A stretch of 64,000 nucleotides of DNA from CAWAHD01 sp963781785 (GTDB taxonomy: Bacteria; Planctomycetota; Planctomycetia; Isosphaerales; Isosphaeraceae), in NCBI GenBank assembly GCA_963781785.1, contig CAWAHD010000005.1:744001-808000 (forward strand), in the 5' to 3' direction. A program made the position numbers and the translations under genes. Shown piece by piece: positions 30,991 through 39,961 of the stretch. Each line of letters starts with the position of its first letter. The first letter of the stretch is position 1. The notes under the pieces were generated by a model. The model did not search any database and was not told the origin of the DNA. It saw only the letters and a list, made by a program, of their open reading frames with translations.

Positions 30991-31046
30991 CGGCGGCAGG
31001 ATCGGTTGTGTCGTCAAGAACTCCCGGCCAGGAGGTACTTTTCACC

Positions 31047-31853
31047 ATGGCCACGCTGGTTGCTGATACCGCGTGCATCGACCCCCATGCCGAGCTCGCC
31101 GATCAGGTCGAGGTGGGGCCCTATTGCGTGATCGGGCCCGACGTCAAGATCGGCCGCGGCACCCGCTTGCTGGCGCACGTCTGCATCGAGGGCGCAACGA
31201 CGCTGGGCGAGGACAACGTCGTCCATCCGTTTGCGGTCATCGGCGGCGAACCCCAGGACCTGTCGTACCGTGGGTCGCCGACCCGGGTGGAGATTGGCGA
31301 CCACAACGTCTTCCGTGAGGGCGTCACCATCCACCGCGCCAGCGAAAAGGAGCAAGGGGTCACCAGGATCGGCTCCAATAACCTGATGATGGTGAACGTC
31401 CATGTCGCGCACGACTGCGTGCTCGAGGACAAGATCGTCATCGTGAATAATACAATCCTCGGGGGTCACACTCATATCGAGTCGTCGGTCATCATTTCCG
31501 GCGGCGTCGCCATTCATCCGTTTGTCACGATCGGCAGCTACAGCTACGTCGGTGCCCTGTCGCGAATCTACCTCGATGTGCCGCGGTTCATGATGGTCGA
31601 CGGCAATCCGTCCAAGGTCCGCTGCTTGAACGTTGTGGGGCTCAAGCGTCATGGACTCTCCGCGGAAGCTATCGCCGCCCTGCACGAGGCTCATCGCCTG
31701 CTGTACCGAGCGCGGATGACCGCCGCCCATGCGGCCGAGATCCTTGAATCTCACGGCCATCTCTGCCCCGAGGTGCGCAGTCTCATGGAGTTCATCGACA
31801 GCCAGCATCTGGGCAAGCACGGCCGGGCGCGGGAACGAAGGAAAACGGCATGA
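31047..31853 (+). CDS. lpxA: Acyl-ACP--UDP-N-acetylglucosamine O-acyltransferase
   Basis: Adds the 3-OH acyl chain to UDP-GlcNAc, first step of lipid A. 268 residues: a left-handed beta helix of hexapeptide repeats, IGGEPQDLSYRG, HRASEKEQGVTRIGSNNLMM split across strands, the catalytic His in VHVAHDCVLED, and a helical C-terminal domain. Start ATG 31047 with AGGAGGT. Its stop overlaps the next start (ATGA at 31850-31853), so the downstream oxidoreductase is translationally coupled. Intact. Confidence 0.95.
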   Translation: MATLVADTACIDPHAELADQVEVGPYCVIGPDVKIGRGTRLLAHVCIEGATTLGEDNVVHPFAVIGGEPQDLSYRGSPTRVEIGDHNVFREGVTIHRASEKEQGVTRIGSNNLMMVNVHVAHDCVLEDKIVIVNNTILGGHTHIESSVIISGGVAIHPFVTIGSYSYVGALSRIYLDVPRFMMVDGNPSKVRCLNVVGLKRHGLSAEAIAALHEAHRLLYRARMTAAHAAEILESHGHLCPEVRSLMEFIDSQHLGKHGRARERRKTA

Positions 31854-32971
31854 AGCGGCTCAAGGTCGGAGTGGTGGGCGTCGGCCATCTCGGCCAGCAC
31901 CATGCGAGGATCCTGGCCGCGATGCCCGGCGTCGAGCTCGTGGCGGTGGCGGACGCTCGTCCCGAGCAGGCAAACCTGGTCGCCGCTCGAACTGGCACGG
32001 CAGCTCTCTTCGACTACCGCGACATGGTCGAGCTCGTCGATGCCGTGACCATCGCCGTCCCGACCATGCTCCACCGTGAAGTTGCCGGCCCGTTCCTGGC
32101 TCGAGGCATCGCCACTCTGGTCGAGAAACCGATGGCGGCGTCGGCGACCGAATCGGAGAAACTCGTCGCCGAGGCGCGCGCGGGTGCGCGGTCTTGCAAG
32201 TCGGCCATATCGAGCGCTTCAACCCGGCTCTTCGGGCCCTCGAAAAGTTGCCGATCCGCCCCAAGTACGTCGAGCGCCGAACGGCTCTCGACGTACACCT
32301 TCCGGTCGACCGACATCGGCGTCGTCCTGGACTTGATGATACACGACATCGACCTGATTCTCTCGATGACGGCGGCACCGGTCCGGATGGTGGCCGCAGT
32401 CGGAGTGAGCCTGTTCGGCGAGCATGAAGACGTTGCGAATGCCCGCATCGAATTCGAGGACGGCATGGTCGCCAGTCTGACGGCCAGCCGCGCCAGTTAC
32501 ACGCCCGCCCGCAAGATGCGGATCTGGGGGGCAGAAGGGTACGCGTCACTGGACTTCGCCGCCCGGAAAGCGACGCTGATCCGTCCTTCGGATCAGCTCA
32601 AGAGCGGCCGCCTCGACCTTGACGGCGTTGACCTGGGCCAGCCGGCCGCTGTTCGTGAGCACCTGTTCGGCAAGGTTCTGCGCGTCGACCACGTGCAGGC
32701 AGAGTCGCCGGACCCGGTGGAGCTCAATCTCGAGCTCGACGACTTCGTCAAGGCCGCCCAGGGCCAGTCCAAACCGCGGGTCAGCGGCGAGGAGGCGCTT
32801 CAGGCGGTGCGGCTGGCCGACCAGATCCTCAAGAGCCTCGATGCCCATCGCTGGAACGGCGAGAGCGCCGCGATCCCGGCTGCGCCCGTGGAAACCGTGT
32901 CGGTCCTCCGCGGACCTCACGCCTGGAGGTTGAAGAGTCGCCGGCCAAGCGCCGAGCCGTCGAGCCATTGA
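31850..32971 (+). CDS. Gfo/Idh/MocA oxidoreductase, candidate GnnA-type UDP-GlcNAc dehydrogenase
   Basis: 373-codon NAD-dependent sugar oxidoreductase. Rossmann start VGVVGVGHLGQHHARIL, VEKPMAAS at about residue 92-99, and LDLMIHDIDLIL in the C-terminal domain. The frame stays open throughout, but two compensating shifts (near 32180 and 32290) leave about 36 residues in the wrong frame; the neighbouring frame there reads VLQVGHIERFNPALRAL, the conserved catalytic-site segment. Overlap with lpxA by ATGA suggests a lipid A role. In Acidithiobacillus and Leptospira, GnnA oxidises UDP-GlcNAc to make the 2,3-diamino sugar used by LpxA; no GnnB aminotransferase is adjacent here, so the assignment is inference. 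Confidence 0.8.
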   Translation: MKRLKVGVVGVGHLGQHHARILAAMPGVELVAVADARPEQANLVAARTGTAALFDYRDMVELVDAVTIAVPTMLHREVAGPFLARGIATLVEKPMAASATESEKLVAEARAGARSCKSAISSASTRLFGPSKSCRSAPSTSSAERLSTYTFRSTDIGVVLDLMIHDIDLILSMTAAPVRMVAAVGVSLFGEHEDVANARIEFEDGMVASLTASRASYTPARKMRIWGAEGYASLDFAARKATLIRPSDQLKSGRLDLDGVDLGQPAAVREHLFGKVLRVDHVQAESPDPVELNLELDDFVKAAQGQSKPRVSGEEALQAVRLADQILKSLDAHRWNGESAAIPAAPVETVSVLRGPHAWRLKSRRPSAEPSSH

Positions 32972-33179
32972 TGCCTCGAGGCCGCCGCGTCGCCGCCCTT
33001 TCAGCCCGAGGGGTCTCGGCCGCCTGCTTGTCAGGCGCCCGGGCGCTCGATTAGACTGGTCCGGCGCGTCGGAAATACCGCCGCCACTCAAGAAATGCAG
33101 ACGACCGGGCCGCATTCGGCCCACGTGCACACGGCACGAAGATCTCCACCGAATCAGGCAGCGAGAACAAGGTAGCAGA

Positions 33180-33572
33180 ATGGGAAAACAACCGGCCGAT
33201 AAGGGGAAGCACGACAAGCAGGAAAAGCCGGCCAAGCCGGCCAAGACGCCTCCGGGAGGCGGGGGGGACGCTCAGGCCAAGCCGAAAAAGGCGAAACCCG
33301 CCTCCGACGCCGCAGCAGACAAGGAAAAGGAAGCGGCCAAGGCCGAAAAGCCGAAGCCGCCGCCGCGCCCCCCGGCCGATCCCCGTCTCAAGGTCCTCAA
33401 GAAATTCCATGGCAAGTTTCTCCCGAGAGGTCCCCTTCGCGACCGGCTCAAGACACTCATGGCTCGCTGGGCATCCGGGGAAGACCACGGCGGCGTGACC
33501 GTCGAAGAACTGAGGTCCTTGTACGAAGACTGGAAAACCGCCCGCGCCAAGCCGGTCCGTGCTTCAAGGTGA
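33180..33572 (+). CDS. Lys/Ala/Pro-rich hypothetical protein
   Basis: 130 residues. The first 65 are a low-complexity Lys/Ala/Pro/Glu tail like those of nucleoid-associated or RNA-binding proteins. Residues about 68-125 look folded (LKVLKKFHGKFLPRGPLRDRLKTLMARW, then EELRSLYEDWKTAR). No family recognised. The upstream 208 bases hold no other gene. Intact; start ATG 33180. Confidence 0.55.
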   Translation: MGKQPADKGKHDKQEKPAKPAKTPPGGGGDAQAKPKKAKPASDAAADKEKEAAKAEKPKPPPRPPADPRLKVLKKFHGKFLPRGPLRDRLKTLMARWASGEDHGGVTVEELRSLYEDWKTARAKPVRASR

Positions 33573-33621
33573 CAGGCGACGCGCGAAACTCGGTACGATC
33601 AGCGGGCGCTTTGTTCCCTCG

Positions 33622-36547
33622 TCACCGCGGCGTGACGGCCGGTGGCGAGCTGATGACGTGCGGAACGCTGGCGGCCACCTGCGCCCCCCGGCCGCGGGCG
33701 AACCGGAAGACGCTGGCGGCAATCAGACCCGCCGCCGATCGGCTCGTGTCGTCGCCGGCTGACGCGACCGCTTTCCGCGCTTGATCGTACGCCGACACGG
33801 CGTCACCGGCATCCTGCTCGAGGACGGCCAGGCAGTAATGGGCCTCGAACAGGCCAGTCTTGGCGGCGAGTGCGAGGAGATAGTGCCTCGCGCGGCCTCG
33901 AAGTCGTTTTCCACCAGGTAGGTCGTGGCGATCCGCGCGTCCCGGATTCCGGGATCGGGCACCGTCACCGCTTTCTGCAAAAGCTCACGTGCGCGTGCTG
34001 GCTCACCGAGGTGCAGCCTCAAGGTCGCCATCTTTTCCACAAGCTCCCAGGGGCGCGATCCGGGGGATAGGCGCGCTCCAGGAGTGCGGCCGCACTGGCC
34101 GCGCGTCCGGACGCAAGGTTCGCGGTCACCGCCTGGTCGAGGTCGCTCAGATTCTGCCACTCGGGCGAAGGCGCGGGCCCCATCCTTTTCAGGTATTCCG
34201 CTCGCGCCGCCGCGGCCACGGCCCGACCCGCCATCTGGATGGCGTTGATCGGTCGGACTTCCCCCATCCGGTCCAGAAGCGGTAGAACGGCCTCGTACAT
34301 CTGCCGCGAATCATAAGATTGCTTCAGGTTAAACAGCATGAAAAAATCATGCGGGGCGATCTCGAGGGCGCGCTTGAGCGCGAACGTCGCTCGCAAGGTC
34401 GACAGATCGAGAACCGGATCGAACCGGCGCGGAACCGGGCGGATGGCTTCTGCGGCAGCTCGCGATAAAAATCGAGCAGGCCGCTGTTCTTCCAGCCCTC
34501 GAGCGAGTCAGGCTCGGCTGCGGAATGCGCCGCGTCACATCGAGGCCCAGCCACACCAGCGGCCGGGACACTCGCCCCCCTGCCCCTGCGACGGCCGGGA
34601 CGTACTTGCGATAGGCTCTGGCCAGGGCCGTCAGCTCGGCAGAACCGGCCGGTTCGCTCGCCGGGTCGCCCTGGAAATGCCGGGCTGCGAAATCGACGGA
34701 GTGCTCCTTGACAACCGTGGCGTACGAGTCGTGCACGAATACCGCCGCGATGGCGTCAAACCAGACGCACCGCCAGTGGTCACTCGCCATGAGCGCCGCG
34801 CCGACGCCCGAGCTGTACTCGTGATCGGCCAGGATCACGGGCGGCCCGATCTTGTCGAGTGCTTCCTCCCAGCCCAATTGATGTTCGCTGATGCGCTTCT
34901 CGAGGTCCGTATAGGTCGCGAACAACTCGGCGCCGATGACCTCCAGTCGAGGGTCGATGTACACCTTGCGCTCGGGCCCGTGATAATACTCGAAGAGCGC
35001 GGCGTGACCGATGTGAAACGCCAGAAAACGATCGGGCATTCCCGCCTGGCCGGCAAACCGCGCAGCCTCGTGTGGAAACCACAGCGGCTCTTCGCCCAAG
35101 CCGATCGTGCGGCCCTCGCCGGCCATCTTGTAAAACTGGCCGGTTCCCACCCACACCAGCACCAGAACGACTGCGCCCAGCGCGGTCAGCCGCGGCGAGA
35201 CCGCCTTACGTGTTCGCTCGACATCATTCCTCAGCATCCGCCGCTTTTCTAGAGCCGCCGCCCACTCGGCGAAATTCCACGCCGTCACGGTGCCAACGAC
35301 TGCGGCGAACTGGTGGCTGTTGCGTGTTGCCTGCAAGCTTAACAGAGAAAATGTCCCGAAGAGCAGCAGGCGGAACGGACTGAGTCGCCAGCCGGCGGCT
35401 TGAGCGACCTTTTCGGATGCAGACTGAGCGGGGCTTGCCCCCTTGTCGCGTGCCTTCGGTCCCCGCGCCGTTTTTTTGCTTTCTCACCGGATGTCTTGCT
35501 CGCCTTGCCCGGTTCGTCCGGCACGACGGCTGCACGCGACCCTGGCCGTCCGGTGAGCCGGTTGACGAAGAGCCACAAGAGCGGAACCACGAAGCTGAGA
35601 GCGCCCAGGGCCATGACCGCCAGGTGAAGCTGGAGCATGCGGTTCCAGTAGCCCGTTTCCTCGATCAGGTCACCAATGGGCTTCAGCTCGCCGATCTTCC
35701 GCGAGAAGATCGGGTTGCTCATCGTCCCGGCCAGCTCGAGCGGATAAAGAGCCCCTCGTAAGCCGTAAGGATTGACGAAGCAAGCCAGCCCCGTGGCGGT
35801 GCTCGCAGCCAGAACGGTTCGTCGCCACTTCCGGCGCTCTGGCGCGAAGGTCTCGCGGCGCACGAATGCGTCGATCAATCCCAAGCTGAGGACGATCAGT
35901 CCCAGCACGAAAAGCCCTTGCGAGTTGACCCAAAAAACCTGGACGATTGGCAGAATCCAGGCCAGCGCCGGATGCCGATCCCACCGCAAGGTGACCGCGA
36001 GAAAAATCGAGAGGTAAAGGAGGGTGAGGGTTTCCGGCCGCACATACATCCGCCCGCCCAGGGCCAGTAGTGCGGGAAGCCAGGCGAGCACCATGATAGA
36101 GACCGGCCACTCGCGCCGGCGGGCGGTGAGGAGGATCAACATGGCCACGCTCGTGATGACGCACTTGGCCAGGTTGAGCGCGACCGCGCCGCCATGCGCG
36201 AACAGCCAGCTTACTCCGATCTGGAACAGCCAGTGCAGGTCGATCCAGGGGGCGGCCTCGGTCGTGGCAGTCGTCCCGCGCGTAAATGTGAACAAGTCTG
36301 CGCGAGGGACGTGCCCGGTCTCCCGGATGAGGTCGCCGGTGCGAAGGTGCCAGAAGATATCCGCGTCCTTGAGCGGGAAGGCACCGAGCAGGAACGTCAG
36401 GCTCAACATCAAAAAAAGCAAGCCAAGATCCGCAGCCCGTGCCAGCCGGGTTGATCGTTCGCTAGACGAACTCGACCCCGCGGCTGGTGCGCTTTGTGGC
36501 GTACTCGGGGGTTCTTGTGCCGGTACTGGAATGCGAGAGGTCGTCAA
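33622..36547 (-). CDS. Large GT-C-like polytopic membrane protein with TPR-like C-terminus (frameshifted)
   Basis: The start is TTG 36547 (GGAG seven bases upstream). The N-terminal half has about ten membrane helices and the luminal-loop motif DADIFWHLRTGDLI...PWIDLHWLF, as in planctomycete GT-C/PMT-like proteins of unknown substrate. A soluble part follows (LWFPHEAARFAGQ, RKVYIDPRLEVIGAELF), then TPR-like helices (ALKRALEIAPHDFFMLFNLKQ, LRLHLGEPARARELLQKAV, AHYCLAVLEQDAGDAVSAYDQA) and a stop at 33622. At least five frame changes, near 35340, 34540, 34390, 34050 and 33890, break the reading; order of domains is preserved. Likely an envelope glycosylation or assembly protein, by fold only. 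Confidence 0.65.
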
Positions 36548-36920
36548 CGACAGGCTCCGGCGGCGTTCTTGTTCGGGTGGAGAGATCGCGCCCTACCGCC
36601 GCCGCACGATTGCAAAGCGCCCGGTCACCACGCCTCCAGTCGATTATCCAGGGCGGGGATTGCCATGGCAACCGGAACAAACCAAGACGACCGGGCAATC
36701 CGGGACCGGCCCTGGCTGAATGGGCTTGACGCAAACCTTGTTGACCCGAAGAGGACTTTTCGATTGAATAGTTGCTGAGCTGACCTGCCCTAAGCCGGCG
36801 CACGCGCAGCGAGCTGCCGCGGAACTCTGGCAACGCCACGCTCGCCGCAGCCAAAGGGCGCTGATTCTCCCACGACGAATTCCACTCGCTTCCGTCCCGG
36901 TGAAGGAGGGGCAACCACCG
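36548..36920. other. Divergent intergenic region
   Basis: 373 bases between the divergent membrane-protein genes. No tRNA, repeat or convincing gene is seen; long open frames on both strands here are antisense or chance in GC-rich DNA. Confidence 0.45.
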
Positions 36921-37277
36921 ATGACCTTCACCGTTTATTACTTCTTCATCAAGATCACGTTTTTCTTCGCTTTGGTCCGCGCCCAGATCAAGGCCGACCT
37001 TTTGAAAGACCATTTTCTTTTCCTGGGAGCCCTTTACACGGCCGCGGTGGCCTTCCTCAGTTACGCGTTTCTGGTGGCCCCGCAGGGGCAGGACATCGTG
37101 CCGGGGCGGGCCTGGGAGCTGCAGTTGAGCCAGATGACGGGGTTGACTCAGTGGAAAGTCTGGCTCATCGAGACATTCCTGCTTTCGGCGCTCTATTTCA
37201 AGCTGATGGCCAGGTTTGACGAAGGTGTCATCTTCTGGACTCTTCTGGTCCTGGGAATCCTGGTCGCGCTGTTCTGA
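36921..37277 (+). CDS. Small four-TM hypothetical membrane protein
   Basis: 118 residues starting at ATG 36921, which follows GAAGGAGGGG. Hydrophobic segments at about residues 3-20, 32-52, 72-92 and 99-117. No family recognised. It precedes the membrane Ser/Thr kinase by 105 bases in the same direction and may share its transcript. Intact. Confidence 0.6.
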   Translation: MTFTVYYFFIKITFFFALVRAQIKADLLKDHFLFLGALYTAAVAFLSYAFLVAPQGQDIVPGRAWELQLSQMTGLTQWKVWLIETFLLSALYFKLMARFDEGVIFWTLLVLGILVALF

Positions 37278-37382
37278 TGGGTGGGCCTGGGCGCGTGAGT
37301 GCGTGCGAGAGCCCTCTCTTTCGATCGAGATTGCATCACCAGGATCAGGGATTCCGTTTGATGAGCTTTGAGAGACCGCGCG

Positions 37383-39029
37383 ATGTCCACGACGGATGAG
37401 CTGTCCGACGAAGACACGTTTGACCGGGAACCCACGACCGAGATGAAGCTGGTCGAGCCGTCGACCGCGGGGGCTTCGAGCTCTGACCTGTCCGGGCCCG
37501 GCGTGGGCCTGGTCGCCGGAAGTCGCGCGAGCCTGGCGACCGAGATCGACTCGTTGCGGCGCAAGCGGATCGGCGCGGCAGCGCTGTTCCTTGCCGCCGG
37601 CTCCGGAATCGTATTCCTCTGGAGCTTTTTCGGTCTGGACCTGGGCGGCTCCGCGATGCTGTCGCATGTGCTGGGCGCCTTGCGGTTTTTTCTCGCGACC
37701 GCCGTGGCGGTTCTACTCCTCTCGCGACTGGCCCTCACGGCCGGCCAGGTTCGAGCAGCCGAATACGCCTTGTTCGGCGGCTTCATCGCCGTGATGTGCC
37801 TCAGCCAGTACGTGGTGGGTCTCGATCTGCTGCATCGCAATGACATACCCGGCGAGATCGCCTTCCTCAAGAACGGTGTGTTGGGAACGATCGTCCTGAT
37901 GGTCCTCTACGGGATGCTGGTCCCAAACCATCCCAAAACGACGGCGCTGGTCGTCTTGACGATGGCCTTGCTCAAGGTGGGCGTGCTGACACTCGTGCTG
38001 GAACACGCTGACGTGCGCAAGGCGGTCGAACAGTTGCGGATGACCGAGTCGGCAGGCACGAATGTCCTGTTCTTGATGCTGGGGGCGGCGCTGGCGATCT
38101 ACGGTTCGTATGTGCTGAGCGGGCTGCGCACCGAGCTGCACGAGGCCCGCAAGTTCGGCCAGTATCAGCTCGTGCAGAAGCTGGGGGAAGGGGGCATGGG
38201 CGAGGTTTACCTCGCGCAGCACCAGCTCCTCAAGCGCCCGTGCGCGCTCAAGCTCATCAAGCCCGAGGCCGGGGCGAACCCGATCGCGCTGGCCCGGTTC
38301 GAGCGCGAGGTGCAGTCGGCTGCCCGGCTGTCCCATCCCAACACGATCGAGATCTATGACTACGGACACACGGACGACGGAACATTCTATTACGTGATGG
38401 AATACCTTCAGGGGATGAGCCTCACTGACCTCGTGCGACAGGGCGGTCCGCTCTCGGCCGGGCGGGTCATCTACCTGTTCCGGCAGATCTGTGCGGGTCT
38501 CGCCGAGGCGCACACTCTGGGCCTCGTCCACCGCGACTTGAAGCCCGCCAACGTCTTCATCGCGGTGCGCGGCGGAGAATCCGACGTCACCAAGGTGCTG
38601 GACTTCGGGCTCGTGAAGCTCACCCGAGAAAGTGGCGCCGCCGAATTGACCAGCGACACGATGGTCAGCGGCACGCCGCTGTACATGGCTCCCGAGCAGG
38701 CTCTGGGGGACCGGTCGCTCGACTCCCGGGCCGATATCTACGCCCTGGGCGCGATGATGTACTATGCGCTCACGGGCCAGCCGCCGTTTCAGGGCGAGAG
38801 CGCAATTGCCGTGATGATCGCGCACTCGCGCGACCCGGTTGTGCCTCCCTCGAAGATCAACCCGGACGTGCCCGAAGATCTCGAGCGTGTGGTGCTCCGC
38901 TGCCTCGCCAAGAAACGCGACGAGCGATTTCCGGACGTCAAGGCTCTGGCGCGGGCCCTTTCCGCCTGTAGCGCGGCTGCCCTTTGGGACGCCGATCAGG
39001 CCGATCGCTGGTGGGCCGGCAATATCTGA
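37383..39029 (+). CDS. Membrane Ser/Thr protein kinase with N-terminal multi-TM sensor
   Basis: 548 residues. A polar N-terminus (1-65) leads to seven hydrophobic segments (about 70-245), then a Hanks-type kinase domain (about 258-530): glycine loop LGEGGMGEVYLA, Lys in CALKLIKPE, HRDLKPANVFI, DFGLVKL, and APEQALGDRSLDSRADIYALGAM. All catalytic residues are present, so it should be active. The order, membrane domain first and kinase last, is the reverse of the usual PknB-type layout. It is followed by a DUF4239 membrane protein. Start ATG 37383. Intact. Confidence 0.9.
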   Translation: MSTTDELSDEDTFDREPTTEMKLVEPSTAGASSSDLSGPGVGLVAGSRASLATEIDSLRRKRIGAAALFLAAGSGIVFLWSFFGLDLGGSAMLSHVLGALRFFLATAVAVLLLSRLALTAGQVRAAEYALFGGFIAVMCLSQYVVGLDLLHRNDIPGEIAFLKNGVLGTIVLMVLYGMLVPNHPKTTALVVLTMALLKVGVLTLVLEHADVRKAVEQLRMTESAGTNVLFLMLGAALAIYGSYVLSGLRTELHEARKFGQYQLVQKLGEGGMGEVYLAQHQLLKRPCALKLIKPEAGANPIALARFEREVQSAARLSHPNTIEIYDYGHTDDGTFYYVMEYLQGMSLTDLVRQGGPLSAGRVIYLFRQICAGLAEAHTLGLVHRDLKPANVFIAVRGGESDVTKVLDFGLVKLTRESGAAELTSDTMVSGTPLYMAPEQALGDRSLDSRADIYALGAMMYYALTGQPPFQGESAIAVMIAHSRDPVVPPSKINPDVPEDLERVVLRCLAKKRDERFPDVKALARALSACSAAALWDADQADRWWAGNI

Positions 39030-39116
39030 TTTGAGGTGGCCGCGCGAGACCGAAAAGGTTAACTTCTGCCCGCCGAAATAGGGGCCGTCTTCGGGCACGT
39101 CCACGGAGGGTCATGA

Positions 39117-39938
39117 ATGTCGTTCTACTGGATTTACGACCTGCCAAACTGGCTGTTATGCATTGTGATCATCCTGATCTTCGTGGGCCTTGCGGTCGTG
39201 GGCCTGTTGATCACCCGGCCGATTGTCCGGCGGATCACCGGGGCGTCTCCCAAACACAATGACATCGTGAGCTACTTCCTGGGCTCCATGGGCGTATTCT
39301 ACGGGCTGGCCCTGGGCTTGATCGCGGTCGCCACCTGGGAAAACTACACCGAGGTCGACGCCGTTGTCTCGACCGAAGCCGCCGCGGTCGCCAGCCTTTA
39401 TCGTGACCTTGACGGCTACCCCGAGCCGCTGCGCGGGAAGCTCGAGAACATGCTCCGCGCCTATACCCGCGTCGTGATCGACAAGGAGTGGCCCGCGCAC
39501 AAGCAGGGTGTCCCGCTCGAAGCCGGCGACGTACTGCTCGATCAATTCGAAAACGTGGTGATGAATTTTGACCCGTCGCGCGAACGTGAGAAGATCGCAC
39601 ATGCCGAGGTCTTGCGATCGCTCGACTCGGTACTCGAACAGCGCCGGCTTCGACTCCAGGCGGTCACGACGGGCCTTCCTGCGGCACTCTGGGCGGTCGT
39701 CCTGATCGGGGCGTTCTTGAACGGGCTCTTGACTTACTCGTTCTGGGTCGAAAACCTCTGGCTCCACGCCATCCTGGTTGCGATCCTTGCCACGTTCATC
39801 GCATCGCTCGTTTTCCTGACGGCAGCGATGGACAACCCGTTTCGTGGGCAATTCAGCGTGTCATCGGACGTGTTCGAGACGATTCACCAACAAGTGATGA
39901 GCCCGAGCGTCACGCCGGAAACGCCGGCCCGGCCTTGA
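39117..39938 (+). CDS. DUF4239 (bestrophin-like) membrane protein
   Basis: 273 residues with two N-terminal membrane segments (10-32, about 56-78), a soluble helical middle (YTEVDAVVSTEAAAVASLYRDLDGYP), and two further segments near residues 185-240, the layout of DUF4239 proteins. These resemble bestrophin channels in outline; function untested. Start ATG 39117 with GGAGGG six bases upstream. It ends 24 bases before the convergent sedolisin gene. Intact. Confidence 0.8.
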   Translation: MSFYWIYDLPNWLLCIVIILIFVGLAVVGLLITRPIVRRITGASPKHNDIVSYFLGSMGVFYGLALGLIAVATWENYTEVDAVVSTEAAAVASLYRDLDGYPEPLRGKLENMLRAYTRVVIDKEWPAHKQGVPLEAGDVLLDQFENVVMNFDPSREREKIAHAEVLRSLDSVLEQRRLRLQAVTTGLPAALWAVVLIGAFLNGLLTYSFWVENLWLHAILVAILATFIASLVFLTAAMDNPFRGQFSVSSDVFETIHQQVMSPSVTPETPARP

Positions 39939-39961
39939 CGTCGCGACAGTGCAAACCAAGC

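Noticed and set aside
32972..33179. Gene between the GnnA-like and Lys-rich genes
   Set aside because: No frame with start, ribosome site and protein-like composition.
36462..37667. 401-codon reverse-strand open frame
   Set aside because: Antisense to the small membrane protein and kinase start, no family features.
37713..39104. 463-codon reverse-strand open frame
   Set aside because: Antisense to the complete kinase domain; His/Asp-rich shadow composition.
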